Source: Endomicrobiia bacterium (GTDB lineage: Bacteria; Elusimicrobiota; Endomicrobiia; Endomicrobiales; Endomicrobiaceae). From it: a DNA stretch of 13,632 nucleotides. Under the pieces are notes generated by a model. It ran no database searches. It saw only the letters and a program-made list of their open reading frames with translations, and was not told where the DNA came from. How positions within the stretch are numbered: the stretch's first letter is position 1; each line of letters begins with the position of its first letter. The DNA is taken from assembly GCA_025998475.1 (NCBI GenBank), contig BNVZ01000023.1, positions 1 through 13,632 on the forward strand. Reading direction: 5' to 3'. Position numbers and translations under genes: made by a program. Shown here piece by piece: positions 1 through 6,578 of the stretch.

Positions 1-47
1 GTCATCTGTATCTCTAAGAGTTTTGCTTCCATAGCCTCTAAGGCCTA

Positions 48-290
48 TTACTTGTAGTACGCAAATTTGCTGATCTCCATAACCCATGGCCGATGATTCT
101 TTTGCTTTATTTCATTACCATCTTCTACAATCAAATCAGATTGTAACGTTACCTCCTTTGGCCGATGATTCTTTTGCTTTATTTCATTACCATCTTCTAT
201 AATCAAATCATATTGTAACATTACCTCCTTTGACCGATGATTCTTTTGATTTATTTCATTACCATCTTCTATAATCAAATCATATTGCAA
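48..290 (-). CDS. Small repeat protein of unknown function
   Basis: An 80-residue reading frame built almost wholly of three 24-residue repeats plus a short unique tail ending in EISKFAYYK. The best start is TTG at 290, because GGAGG lies 5 nt upstream. An ATG one repeat later also follows GGAGGTA directly. No signal peptide, membrane segment or known domain is visible. The repeats are acidic-then-basic (IIEDGNE, then KQKNHR). Just downstream on the same strand, a second possible start (ATG at 32-30) opens a frame, MEAKLLEIQ, that runs off the left edge. This may be a real small gene, or the amplified 5' end of a gene broken by the neighbouring IS copies. I do not recognise the family. Confidence 0.35.
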   Translation of the reverse strand: MQYDLIIEDGNEINQKNHRSKEVMLQYDLIIEDGNEIKQKNHRPKEVTLQSDLIVEDGNEIKQKNHRPWVMEISKFAYYK

Positions 291-300
291 CGTTACCTCC
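90..300 (-). repeat. Three tandem 72-bp repeats, each with a Shine-Dalgarno on the minus strand
   Basis: The motif CCGATGATTCTTTTG recurs at 90, 162 and 234, giving a strict 72-bp period with only a few substitutions between units. Because 72 is divisible by 3, the minus-strand frame is kept and each unit encodes 24 residues of the form LQYDLIIEDGNEIKQKNHRP. On the minus strand every unit contains GGAGGTAA followed closely by TTG, ATG or TTA. A ribosome-binding site is therefore part of the repeated unit. Slippage would add or remove 24 residues, or whole start sites, without breaking the frame. Confidence 0.9.
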
Positions 301-310
301 GTTTATCATT

Positions 311-598
311 AGACCTCTTAATAACTAACATATAAAAGTACAATAGAAGTACTATGAAACAGAAAAAGAAAGCATGCGGGTCGGGTGGAATGGGTTTAGT
401 ATTAATGGGAGTAAAGAAAGCATTTGATAAAACAAAGGATAGTAGGGAGTAAGAAAAGATAGGGGGGGGAGTGCCAAAAGATTCAAAATAGTCTAAAAGA
501 TAGATAAGTAATAGCAAAAGACCCTTTGGACTGCGATTTAACTTGGGTTTCAGGTATTTGTAATTCTAAAAATTAATACTTAGTTATGCAAGAGGTCT
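311..598 (+). mobile_element. Deletion derivative (MITE-like) of the IS at 658-1542
   Basis: A 288-bp element bounded by the terminal inverted repeat AGACCTCTT (311-319) and AAGAGGTCT (590-598), with TA next to GACCTC on both sides. Its first ~150 bp match the left end of the larger copy at 658, including the position of the transposase start codon (43 bp in). Its last ~120 bp (480-598) match that copy's right end (1423-1542). About 600 bp of the interior, including the catalytic domain, is missing. It cannot encode a transposase, but the ends are kept, so it could in principle be mobilised in trans. Confidence 0.8.
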
Positions 599-657
599 AT
601 TGTTCCAGTCCATGTCTGCAGTAGGCTTCAAGGTACGTCCATCTCTGGTGATACATT
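599..657 (-). pseudogene. 59-bp gene remnant trapped between IS copies, possibly phage tail-fibre-like
   Basis: The only non-IS sequence between the two IS copies. One minus-strand frame is open throughout and reads CITRDGRTLKPTADMDWNN. This resembles a motif I recall from phage tail-fibre proteins (ITRDG followed by TADLPM). The match is short and from memory, and other frames of this stretch are also open, so the assignment is weak. Confidence 0.2.
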
Positions 658-1542
658 AGACCTCTTAATAACTAACATATAAAAGTACAATAGAAGTACT
701 ATGAAACAGAAAAAGAAAGCGTGCGGAAACAGATGGAATGGGTTTAGGCGATTAATGGGAGTAAAGAAAGGGACGTTTGACAAAACAGTGAGGATAGCAA
801 GGAGTAAGAAAAGAAAAAGGGGGAGTGGGTGAGCAAAGAGAAAATTGAGTATAGCAAAGATGGTAAAGATGATGTTTGAGTACTTTAGGGCAATATAGGA
901 CGTATTATCTGATATGAGACAGTTACAATGTCAGTGAAAGTTGTGCATATAGGACTAAAAGCACGTAGAAGAAGTATTAATAATAGTGGGGAATATGCAC
1001 TAGATGGGAATAGGTATTGTTAAGGGAAGGTGCAGAAGTAGAAGTAGCAGTGATAGATGCTACAGAAATTGGGATAGAAAGACCTAAAAAAAACAGCGAA
1101 AGTGGTATAGCGGGAAGAAAAAGAGACATACAATAACCGTTGGTAGTAGTTAAATTAAAGGCAAGCAAGTAATATGCACAGGATAATAGGGCAAGGAGCA
1201 CGATTTTGGTTTATTTTAGTAGGCATGTATTTATGCAAAGAAAGACAATAAGATACATGGCAAATACAATTTAACAGGCCTTAGGCAGAATACATACAAA
1301 CACACTAGTTCTAAAAAAAGAGATCAAAGAAACACCCACTGACAAAAGAAGATAAAGAGTTAAATAGGGAGATTTCATCAAAAAAGGATTATAGTGGAAA
1401 ATATCAAAAGTATTTGTTAAAAGGTTCAAAATAGTCTAAAGAATAGATAAGTAATAGCAAAAGACGCTTTGGACTGCGATTTAACTTGGGTTTCAGGTAT
1501 TTGTACTCTAAAATTTAATACTCAAAGTTGTGCAAGAGGTCT
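658..1542 (+). mobile_element. IS5-superfamily element (ISL2/IS1031-like), full length but decayed
   Basis: An 885-bp element with ends AGACCTCTT (658-666) and AAGAGGTCT (1534-1542), flanked by TA on each side if the repeat is taken to start at GACCTC. Length, end sequence and the single transposase relic fit the ISL2/IS1031 side of the IS5 superfamily. Its ends and first 150 bp match the shorter copy at 311-598, in the same orientation. The internal gene is broken (separate entry), so the copy is not autonomous. Confidence 0.85.
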
Positions 1543-1545
1543 AAC
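701..1545 (+). pseudogene. IS5-type DDE transposase pseudogene
   Basis: Reading across frames from the ATG at 701 recovers a recognisable transposase: an N-terminal segment like WNGFRRLMGVKKGTFDK, a middle segment like IKKVEEVLIKSGEYAL, and the catalytic-core start IDATEIGIERPKKNSESG then IAGRKRDIQ near 1050-1130. Later come RKTIRYMANT (near 1240, where active relatives have an ADTGYQG-like motif), KKHPLTKEDKELNREISSK (near 1330-1380), and the C-terminal KRRFGLRFNLG (near 1460-1490). The frame is broken by several indels and stops, for example after RDIQ and in the ADTGYQG-equivalent. All three catalytic regions are traceable but no intact protein can be made. As in related elements, the C-terminus runs into the right inverted repeat. 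Confidence 0.85.
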
Positions 1546-1683
1546 TCCCATGATAAAAATCAAATATAGAAATAAGTATCTGTTTTGATTTTTGAATTAG
1601 TTTTTATATTTTTATTACAATTCCTAGCTGTTGAAGCAGCTTCTTGTTTGCGCGTAGCACAAAACACAACAACAAACTATGGT
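1544..1683. other. Non-coding spacer between IS remnants
   Basis: 140 bp of AT-rich sequence between the right end of the full-length IS copy and the end of the third, inverted fragment. I see no gene, RNA gene or promoter that I can support. Confidence 0.5.
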
Positions 1684-1845
1684 AGACCTCTTTTTTAAAC
1701 CTGCAGTTTTAAATTATATACTTCAAGCTTTAAATTAAATTTCAAATCCAAAGCGTTTTCTTCTATTTCTGTATTCGTTAGATATTGCTTTTTAAGTCTT
1801 AAATCTCTTCAAAGTGCTTGCGCCAGTCTGTTCTCGTGATTGTTG
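1684..1845 (-). mobile_element. 3' fragment of a third IS5-type copy, inverted
   Basis: The end motif AGACCTCTT occurs at 1684-1692, here as the right terminus of a minus-strand copy. Reading the minus strand gives ISNEYRNRRKRFG then, one frame away, FNLKLEVYNLKLQV and a stop just before the inverted repeat. This is the usual C-terminus of the same transposase family (compare KRRFGLRFNLG in the copy at 658-1542). Similarity is traceable back to about 1845 (HENRLAQAL...RFK) and then fades. The outer boundary is approximate. The 110 bp from here to the glycosyltransferase stop show nothing else I can identify. Confidence 0.6.
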
Positions 1846-1956
1846 TATGCTACCATATATACACAGGCTTGGAAAGAGTTTGCAGAATCTTTTAACATAC
1901 TGTTGCTGTTGTGGACTTTTATCAAACAAAGGTAAACGAACTAAAGCAAAAGATTG

Positions 1957-3054
1957 TTATTTCATAACTTGTTTATAGATTGCTAATATACTTTTAACCA
2001 TTTTTTCTATACTAAAATTCTTTTCTACAAATTGTTTACCAGCATTGCCAATCTGTTTAGTGGTATCAGGATTATCCACAAGTTTCTTTATAGCCTGTGC
2101 TACTTGCACATAATTTGAAGGCTCAATCATAATACCTGTTGTTCCTGCAATAAAAGATTCTGGATTTCCGCCAATACTAGTAACAATAACTGGTTTTTTA
2201 AGCGCTTGCGCTTCAATTACAACGTTAGGCATACCTTCAGTATCCCATGACAACAGACAAAAAATATCCATAGCCGAAATAAATTTCTGCACTTGTTCCT
2301 GATATCCGACGAAATAAACAATATCTTCAATTTTTAAATTTTCTGCATAAGCTTTCTGTTCTTCAAAACCTTTTCCGGAACCGACAATTAAATATCTTAA
2401 ATTTGGATAATCTTTTCTCAAAAACTTTGCGGCTTCTACAAGGTATATCTGTCCTTTGCCTTTGAAATCTACTATTGCCCCGACTGTACCGACAACTGTT
2501 TTATCTTGTAAGTTATATTCTCTTATAATATCGTCAAAATAAACATTATCGCTAAATTTATCAAAATCTACGCCGTTATAAACTACTTTAATTTTATCAG
2601 GCGAAACTTTTTCATATTTAATCAATCCATCTGCCACAGATTTCGATACGGCTATAACGGCATCCGTAAAGCGATAATGAATTCTGCTTATAATACCGTG
2701 TCTTGTATCTTGTCTCCTGTGAAAAATAACTTTAGTATTACGACAAAACAACTTTGCTACTAAAGAAGTCCAATAAAGTTTTCCCTGATGAACATGCACT
2801 ATATTGATACTATATTTTTTTATTATTTTTATAAGTTTTAAAATTCCCAAAAGATCAAAAGAGTTTATCGCTTTGAACGTAATTGTTTTAAGATTTTTTT
2901 GAACGGACTCCTTAAACAATTTACTGTAACCCGGAACCGCAACGATATTTTCACATCTTTGCGATTTATCAAGACTTGAAGCCAAAAAAAGCATAGATTT
3001 TTCGGCGCCGCCCATAGAGTACGATGAAAACACGTGTAATACTTTGTATTTCAT
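1957..3054 (-). CDS. Family 4 (GT-B fold) glycosyltransferase
   Basis: 365 residues, normal for a GT4 retaining glycosyltransferase that transfers a sugar from a nucleotide-sugar donor in the cytoplasm. The N-terminal acceptor-side domain begins VLHVFSSYSMGGAEKSM (GGAE at 15-18) and has a VHVHQGKLYW segment near 86-95. The linker VYNGVD is at 158-163. The C-terminal donor domain contains VGTVGAIVDFKG (188-199), the EX7E pair Glu273/Glu281 in EGMPNVVIE, and GGNPE (295-299). No signal peptide or membrane segment is seen. The start ATG overlaps the TGA of the upstream deacetylase as ATGA, so the two genes are translationally coupled. The partner suggests an N-acetylhexosamine-containing glycan or glycoconjugate. 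The GGAEK opening is unlike BshA, so bacillithiol synthesis is not favoured. The exact substrate cannot be read from sequence. Confidence 0.88.
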   Translation of the reverse strand: MKYKVLHVFSSYSMGGAEKSMLFLASSLDKSQRCENIVAVPGYSKLFKESVQKNLKTITFKAINSFDLLGILKLIKIIKKYSINIVHVHQGKLYWTSLVAKLFCRNTKVIFHRRQDTRHGIISRIHYRFTDAVIAVSKSVADGLIKYEKVSPDKIKVVYNGVDFDKFSDNVYFDDIIREYNLQDKTVVGTVGAIVDFKGKGQIYLVEAAKFLRKDYPNLRYLIVGSGKGFEEQKAYAENLKIEDIVYFVGYQEQVQKFISAMDIFCLLSWDTEGMPNVVIEAQALKKPVIVTSIGGNPESFIAGTTGIMIEPSNYVQVAQAIKKLVDNPDTTKQIGNAGKQFVEKNFSIEKMVKSILAIYKQVMK

Positions 3055-3764
3055 CTAAGTATTTTTTTCCCTAAAGATATATACTCCTGCACGCTTGCTT
3101 TAAAAAATGTTTCAGCATAGCTCATACCATGCTCCTTAAGTTCTCCCCAATACTCGTTTAACCCTTGAGCAATTTTTACATAATCTCTTGTGGCAATTTG
3201 TGTTTTATAACATTCTATTGCCTGTTTTTTTAATTCCCATTCGGCGCTTATGTCAAATAAGCAATTAGGATTTAATGGTGACCACACTGCATACGAATAG
3301 ACCATAAATTTTAAATCTATATCTTTCCTTATATCAATAACCGCTTGAGTAACAGCTCTATGGTCATCGTGTTTATCAAACAGGAAAGGCATAAAAAGAA
3401 CATCCGGTTCAACTTTATTTATAACCAAAGCCAGATTATTATAAAAATCTTTATTCCCACTTAAACTGCGCATAGTAAACCGCATAAAATGATTTTTCTT
3501 AGAACCTATAATTGACGCAGCTTTTTCGGACTCTCTCATTCTTTCGATGGTATCATGTGTGCAAAAAACTATTTCCACGTGTCTACCGGCTTTAACATTC
3601 TTTACTAAAGTACCAGCGCAACCAATAGCCTCATCGTCCTGATGGGGTGCTACAACTAAAATCTTATTGCCCCAAACAGATCTCTCGCTTGGTATTGAAT
3701 AATTTATAAACGGCTGTATATATTCGTACATCCTAAACAAGTGTCTGTTTTTTAAATGCTTCAT
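3051..3764 (-). CDS. PIG-L/LmbE family zinc-dependent deacetylase
   Basis: 237 residues. Members of this family use a metal ion, usually zinc, to remove acetyl groups from N-acetylated sugars. The first metal motif is PHQDDE (40-45), with Gln in place of the common Pro (PHPDDE). The second is HDDH (132-135). The expected ligands are His41, Asp44 and His135, with Asp43 as likely general base. A Rossmann-like strand (NKILVVAP, 33-40) leads into motif 1. About 30 residues precede that strand, a modest N-terminal extension. The start ATG at 3764 has GGAGAG upstream. It is the first gene of a two-gene unit, and its TGA overlaps the glycosyltransferase ATG. The pair suggests sequential glycosyl transfer and de-N-acetylation, probably in envelope glycan synthesis. 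That pathway is inference. Confidence 0.88.
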   Translation of the reverse strand: MKHLKNRHLFRMYEYIQPFINYSIPSERSVWGNKILVVAPHQDDEAIGCAGTLVKNVKAGRHVEIVFCTHDTIERMRESEKAASIIGSKKNHFMRFTMRSLSGNKDFYNNLALVINKVEPDVLFMPFLFDKHDDHRAVTQAVIDIRKDIDLKFMVYSYAVWSPLNPNCLFDISAEWELKKQAIECYKTQIATRDYVKIAQGLNEYWGELKEHGMSYAETFFKASVQEYISLGKKILR

Positions 3765-3853
3765 TCAACTCTCCAGATTTTTGTTACTAAAGACAACGTA
3801 ATTCTATTAGCTACTCTATGGCAGCTTGGCAGTTTATCATAAAATGTTTTTTT

Positions 3854-3861
3854 GATACAAT
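3854..3861 (+). promoter_or_regulatory. Extended -10 promoter element for hydE-mnmA
   Basis: TGATACAAT (extended -10, TGnTAnnnT) spans 3853-3861, just upstream of the hydE start. No well-spaced -35 is visible. TTGGCA at 3826 would need a 24-nt spacer. Transcription would begin near 3868, leaving 2-3 nt before the first ATG (3871) or about 14 nt before the second (3883). The 106-bp gap between the divergent hydE and deacetylase genes should also hold a minus-strand promoter, but I see only weak candidates. Confidence 0.4.
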
Positions 3862-3870
3862 GGGCCGTAT

Positions 3871-4926
3871 ATGAAGTCGTATATGCGCAATGATAAAGAA
3901 TTTGAATACATACTAAATAAAGCCGTCCAATCTCATACTTTGGATGAAAGGGAGATTTTATATCTTCTTGAAACTAAAAACAACAAACAGCTTTTTGATC
4001 AAGCGGATAAAACTCGTAAAAAATATGTTGGAGACGAAGTACACTTGCGGGCGCTTATAGAATTTTCAAATTACTGCCGTCAGAATTGCGTATACTGTGG
4101 TCTAAGGCGAGATAACTCTCAATTAACAAGATACCGCATAGAACCAAACGACATAATAGAATTAGCAAAAAAAACAAAGAATTATGGCTATAAAACAATA
4201 GTTTTACAGTCAGGTGAAGACCCTTACTATACTGTCGAAAAAATGACAAAAATCATTTCAGAGATTAAGTATTTGGATATTGTGCTGACATTAAGCATAG
4301 GCGAAAAAACTTTTAAGGAATACAAAGCTTACCGAGATGCCGGCGCGGACAGATATTTATTGAGGATAGAAACTACGGATGAATTTCTTTACAATAAGCT
4401 AGATCCTGCAATGAGTCTAAAAAATAGAATGCAATGCATTGAGGATATCAAACAGCTTGGATATGAAGTCGGTTCGGGAATAATAGCCGGGCTTCCTGGG
4501 CAAACATTGAAAAGCATTGCAAGGGATATTACTTATCTTAAATCGATTCCTGTAGATATGGCGGGTATAGGACCTTTTATCTATCATCCCAATACGCCTG
4601 CCGAAAATATAAAGGGTAATTTCTTTGAATTATCTCTAAAAGTTATGGCAGTTTTGCGTTTGTTAATGCCTGATATTAATATACCTGCAACAACAGCAAT
4701 GGAAACATTAAATCCTCATGGGCGCTTAGTTGCTTTACAGAGTGGCGCAAATGTAGTTATGCCTAATGCTACGGAAACAATTTATAGAAAATATTACGAA
4801 ATATATCCCGGTAAAATTTGCCTTGGGGATTCTCCTGCGCACTGCAGATTTTGCATAGAAAATAAAATTCAGTCTATAAACAGATACATATCCAAAGGGA
4901 AAGGATTTCATATAAGACAAAATTAA
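3871..4926 (+). CDS. hydE: [FeFe]-hydrogenase maturase HydE, radical SAM enzyme
   Basis: 351 residues, the usual HydE length. HydE is a cytoplasmic radical S-adenosylmethionine enzyme that works with HydG and HydF to build the diiron subcluster of the [FeFe]-hydrogenase H-cluster. The radical SAM 4Fe-4S motif is C-X3-C-X2-C at Cys69, Cys73 and Cys76, within LIEFSNYCRQNCVYCGLRR. HydE hallmarks follow: VLQSGEDPYY (111-120), LSIGEKTFKEY (141-151), ADRYLLRIET (159-168), GLPGQT (207-212) and IGPFIYHPNTP (233-243). A second C-X7-C-X2-C motif (Cys317, Cys325, Cys328) is the accessory cluster site found in some HydE proteins. Biotin synthase and PylB are relatives, but these motifs fit HydE better. 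The start is uncertain: Met1 (3871) would be nearly leaderless, and Met5 (3883) is possible. No hydF, hydG or hydrogenase gene lies in the window. Confidence 0.9.
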   Translation: MKSYMRNDKEFEYILNKAVQSHTLDEREILYLLETKNNKQLFDQADKTRKKYVGDEVHLRALIEFSNYCRQNCVYCGLRRDNSQLTRYRIEPNDIIELAKKTKNYGYKTIVLQSGEDPYYTVEKMTKIISEIKYLDIVLTLSIGEKTFKEYKAYRDAGADRYLLRIETTDEFLYNKLDPAMSLKNRMQCIEDIKQLGYEVGSGIIAGLPGQTLKSIARDITYLKSIPVDMAGIGPFIYHPNTPAENIKGNFFELSLKVMAVLRLLMPDINIPATTAMETLNPHGRLVALQSGANVVMPNATETIYRKYYEIYPGKICLGDSPAHCRFCIENKIQSINRYISKGKGFHIRQN

Positions 4927-4960
4927 AAATAAAAAGACAGGGGTAAAAGGACTGTTAAAG

Positions 4961-6037
4961 ATGAAAATATTGATAGGGTTGAGCGGCGGTGTCGATTCCG
5001 CAGTGGCAGCTTATCTATTAAAAAAACAAGGATATGAAGTAACGGGAGTTATGATGTCTATATGGGACGGATCTCTTCCAATACCTAAAAATAAAGGTTG
5101 CGACGCTTGTTTAGGACCTGAAGATGAAGACATTGCAGCAGTACACAAAATAGCAGATTTTCTTAAGATACCGCTTAAGATATTGGACTGTCGCAAAGAA
5201 TACAAAAGAGTTGTCATTGAAAATTTTAGAAGTGAATATAAACAGGGACGCACACCAAATCCTTGCATTTTGTGCAATGCTCATATTAAGTTCAAAGTTC
5301 TTCCAAATACAGCAAAAAAAACAGGTGTTTCTTTCGATAAATTTGCTACAGGACACTATGCAAACATAGGCTTTGACAGTTCTTTAAGTATGTACCAACT
5401 AATGAAAGCTGTCGACCTAAATAAAGATCAAACATATTTTTTATACAGACTTACGCAAAAAATTCTTTCAGAAACTATCTTTCCTCTTGGACAATACTCA
5501 AAAGATCAGGTAAGGAGTATCGCAAAAGAAATAGGTCTTCCTGTTGCAGAAAAACCTGACAGTCAAGATTTTTATTGCGGTGCCTATAGTGATATTTTGC
5601 AATTTCCGGTAAATCCAGGTGACATTGTAGACAAAACAGGAAAAGTTCTCGGAAAACATACCGGAATATGGAACTACACTATAGGAAAACGCAAAGGTTT
5701 AGGACTTTCTGGAGGAACAAAAGACCCATTGTACGTTATAAATATTTTGGCTAAACAAAATGCTGTTGTTATAGGAACGAGGGAAGATTTGTATTCTCCG
5801 TCTTTTACAGCAAGTAAAGTATCATGGTGTTCTAGCACTACCACAAAAGAATCTATCGAAGTAACTGCTAAAATACGCCAGCAGCATAAACCCGCAAGAG
5901 CAGTTGTATTTCCGCAAGGATCGGCTTTAGTTAGAGTTGAATTTAATGAACCACAAATATCTGTTACTGCAGGGCAAAGTGTAGTATTTTATAAAAACAA
6001 TATTGTTTTAGGCGGTGGAATTATAGAATCGAAGTAA
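4961..6037 (+). CDS. mnmA: tRNA-specific 2-thiouridylase MnmA
   Basis: 358 residues, normal length. MnmA activates U34 of tRNA(Glu, Gln, Lys) with ATP and inserts sulfur to form 2-thiouridine. The PP-loop is SGGVDSA (8-14). TPNPCILCN (98-106) carries the likely catalytic Cys102, and DSQDFYCG (200-207) carries the partner Cys206. The tRNA-binding and C-terminal beta-barrel domains follow, with YTIGKRKGLGLSGG at 239-252. An N-terminal segment GCDACLGPEDEDIAA (46-60) supplies extra cysteines. The gene begins 34 nt after hydE on the same strand, with AAAAGGA about 9 nt upstream of the ATG, so it is probably cotranscribed. The family is firmly recognised. The link to hydE may be only genomic neighbourhood, or a shared need for sulfur or iron-sulfur supply. 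Confidence 0.95.
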   Translation: MKILIGLSGGVDSAVAAYLLKKQGYEVTGVMMSIWDGSLPIPKNKGCDACLGPEDEDIAAVHKIADFLKIPLKILDCRKEYKRVVIENFRSEYKQGRTPNPCILCNAHIKFKVLPNTAKKTGVSFDKFATGHYANIGFDSSLSMYQLMKAVDLNKDQTYFLYRLTQKILSETIFPLGQYSKDQVRSIAKEIGLPVAEKPDSQDFYCGAYSDILQFPVNPGDIVDKTGKVLGKHTGIWNYTIGKRKGLGLSGGTKDPLYVINILAKQNAVVIGTREDLYSPSFTASKVSWCSSTTTKESIEVTAKIRQQHKPARAVVFPQGSALVRVEFNEPQISVTAGQSVVFYKNNIVLGGGIIESK

Positions 6038-6068
6038 AAAATTTATATACTGATCTCTAAATTTTTTT
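6036..6068 (+). terminator. Candidate AT-only terminator after mnmA
   Basis: Inverted repeat AAAAAATTTA (6036-6045) and TAAATTTTTTT (6058-6068) around a 12-nt loop, ending in a run of seven T. It directly overlaps the mnmA stop. The stem has no G or C and so is weak, but the position and T-run fit a Rho-independent terminator. Confidence 0.35.
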
Positions 6069-6109
6069 AATGAACAATTTTACATGTGTAGCAAATTTGA
6101 ATAATTCGT

Positions 6110-6115
6110 TATAAT
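6110..6115 (+). promoter_or_regulatory. Consensus -10 box upstream of tRNA-Ser
   Basis: A perfect TATAAT at 6110-6115. The best-spaced upstream hexamer is not TTGACA-like, so this is a -10 call only. It would start a transcript near 6122, about 155 nt before tRNA-Ser(GGA). Confidence 0.4.
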
Positions 6116-6119
6116 GGTG

Positions 6120-6275
6120 TAAAATAGTCGCATAGAGTAAAACGGGTTTACAATAAAGTTACTAAGTCCATACAACAACTTGAGAAAATGGCTAAGTAGG
6201 TTGGCGTACGAGGTTAGCTTGTGGTTTACTTAGAGAAGTTTTAATAAAATTTTGGATCTATAACAAACAGTAAGC
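6120..6275 (+). other. Candidate structured leader or small RNA before tRNA-Ser
   Basis: About 155 nt between a -10 box and the tRNA, with no reading frame I can support. A small hairpin pairs GTAAA (6137-6141) with TTTAC (6147-6151). A larger stem pairs CTAAGTA (6192-6198) perfectly with TACTTAG (6227-6233). A competing stem pairs GCTAA (6191-6195) with TTAGC (6214-6218). The two large stems share CTAA and are mutually exclusive. It could be a processed 5' leader of the tRNA precursor, an independent small RNA, or chance in AT-rich DNA. No known RNA family is recognised. Confidence 0.25.
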
Positions 6276-6362
6276 GGAGAGATGGCCGAGCGGTTTAAGG
6301 CGCAGTCCTGGAAAGACTGTTTGTTCGAGAGGATAACTAGGGTTCGAATCCCTATCTCTCCG
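6276..6362 (+). tRNA. tRNA-Ser(GGA)
   Basis: 87 nt with a long variable arm, a class II tRNA. Acceptor GGAGAGA (6276-6282) pairs with TCTCTCC (6355-6361), discriminator G6362. The anticodon stem CAGTC/GACTG (6303-6307, 6315-6319) encloses the loop CTGGAAA with anticodon GGA at 6310-6312, which reads UCC and UCU. The T arm is TAGGG-TTCGAAT-CCCTA. The 3' CCA is not encoded. A T-rich run (6366-6373) just after may end transcription. Confidence 0.97.
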
Positions 6363-6529
6363 TGCTCTTTTTTAAAAGTGTTTGAGGAAATATAAAATAA
6401 AATGTTTTTCTGTAGATGTTCTGTAAAAGGAAATGCTTTGGATCTTTGAGATTTAATTTGATAGTATGTGTGCACAGTTTTGAACTACAAGTTTGAAAAG
6501 AAGTTTAACGTTTAAAGTAATTGTTTTTG

Positions 6530-6535
6530 TACAAT
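6530..6535 (+). promoter_or_regulatory. -10 element for the tyrA-aroA-plsC operon
   Basis: TACAAT directly preceded by TG (6528-6535). It overlaps the first in-frame ATG of the long tyrA frame (6534), which would then be untranscribed or at the very end. This supports the ATG at 6579 as the real start. There is no convincing -35; TTTAAC at 6504 has a 20-nt spacer. Confidence 0.4.
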
Positions 6536-6578
6536 GATGCTAGAGCAAGATCAAAATATAAAAAATCGAGTACTGATT

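Noticed and set aside
90..300. CRISPR array
   Set aside because: Units are contiguous 72-bp near-identical repeats with no unique spacers.
293..517. Minus-strand 74-residue frame over the short IS copy
   Set aside because: Lies entirely antisense to the IS relic and has no Shine-Dalgarno or family resemblance; the plus-strand IS homology explains the sequence.
1957..3764. Bacillithiol genes bshA/bshB
   Set aside because: The deacetylase and GT4 pairing fits, but the GT4 N-terminal motif and lack of bshC nearby do not support that specific assignment.
3871..4926. Biotin synthase (BioB) or PylB
   Set aside because: Same superfamily, but the IEFSNYC...YCGLRR, QSGEDPYY and IGPFIYHPNTP motifs and the C-terminal three-Cys motif match HydE.
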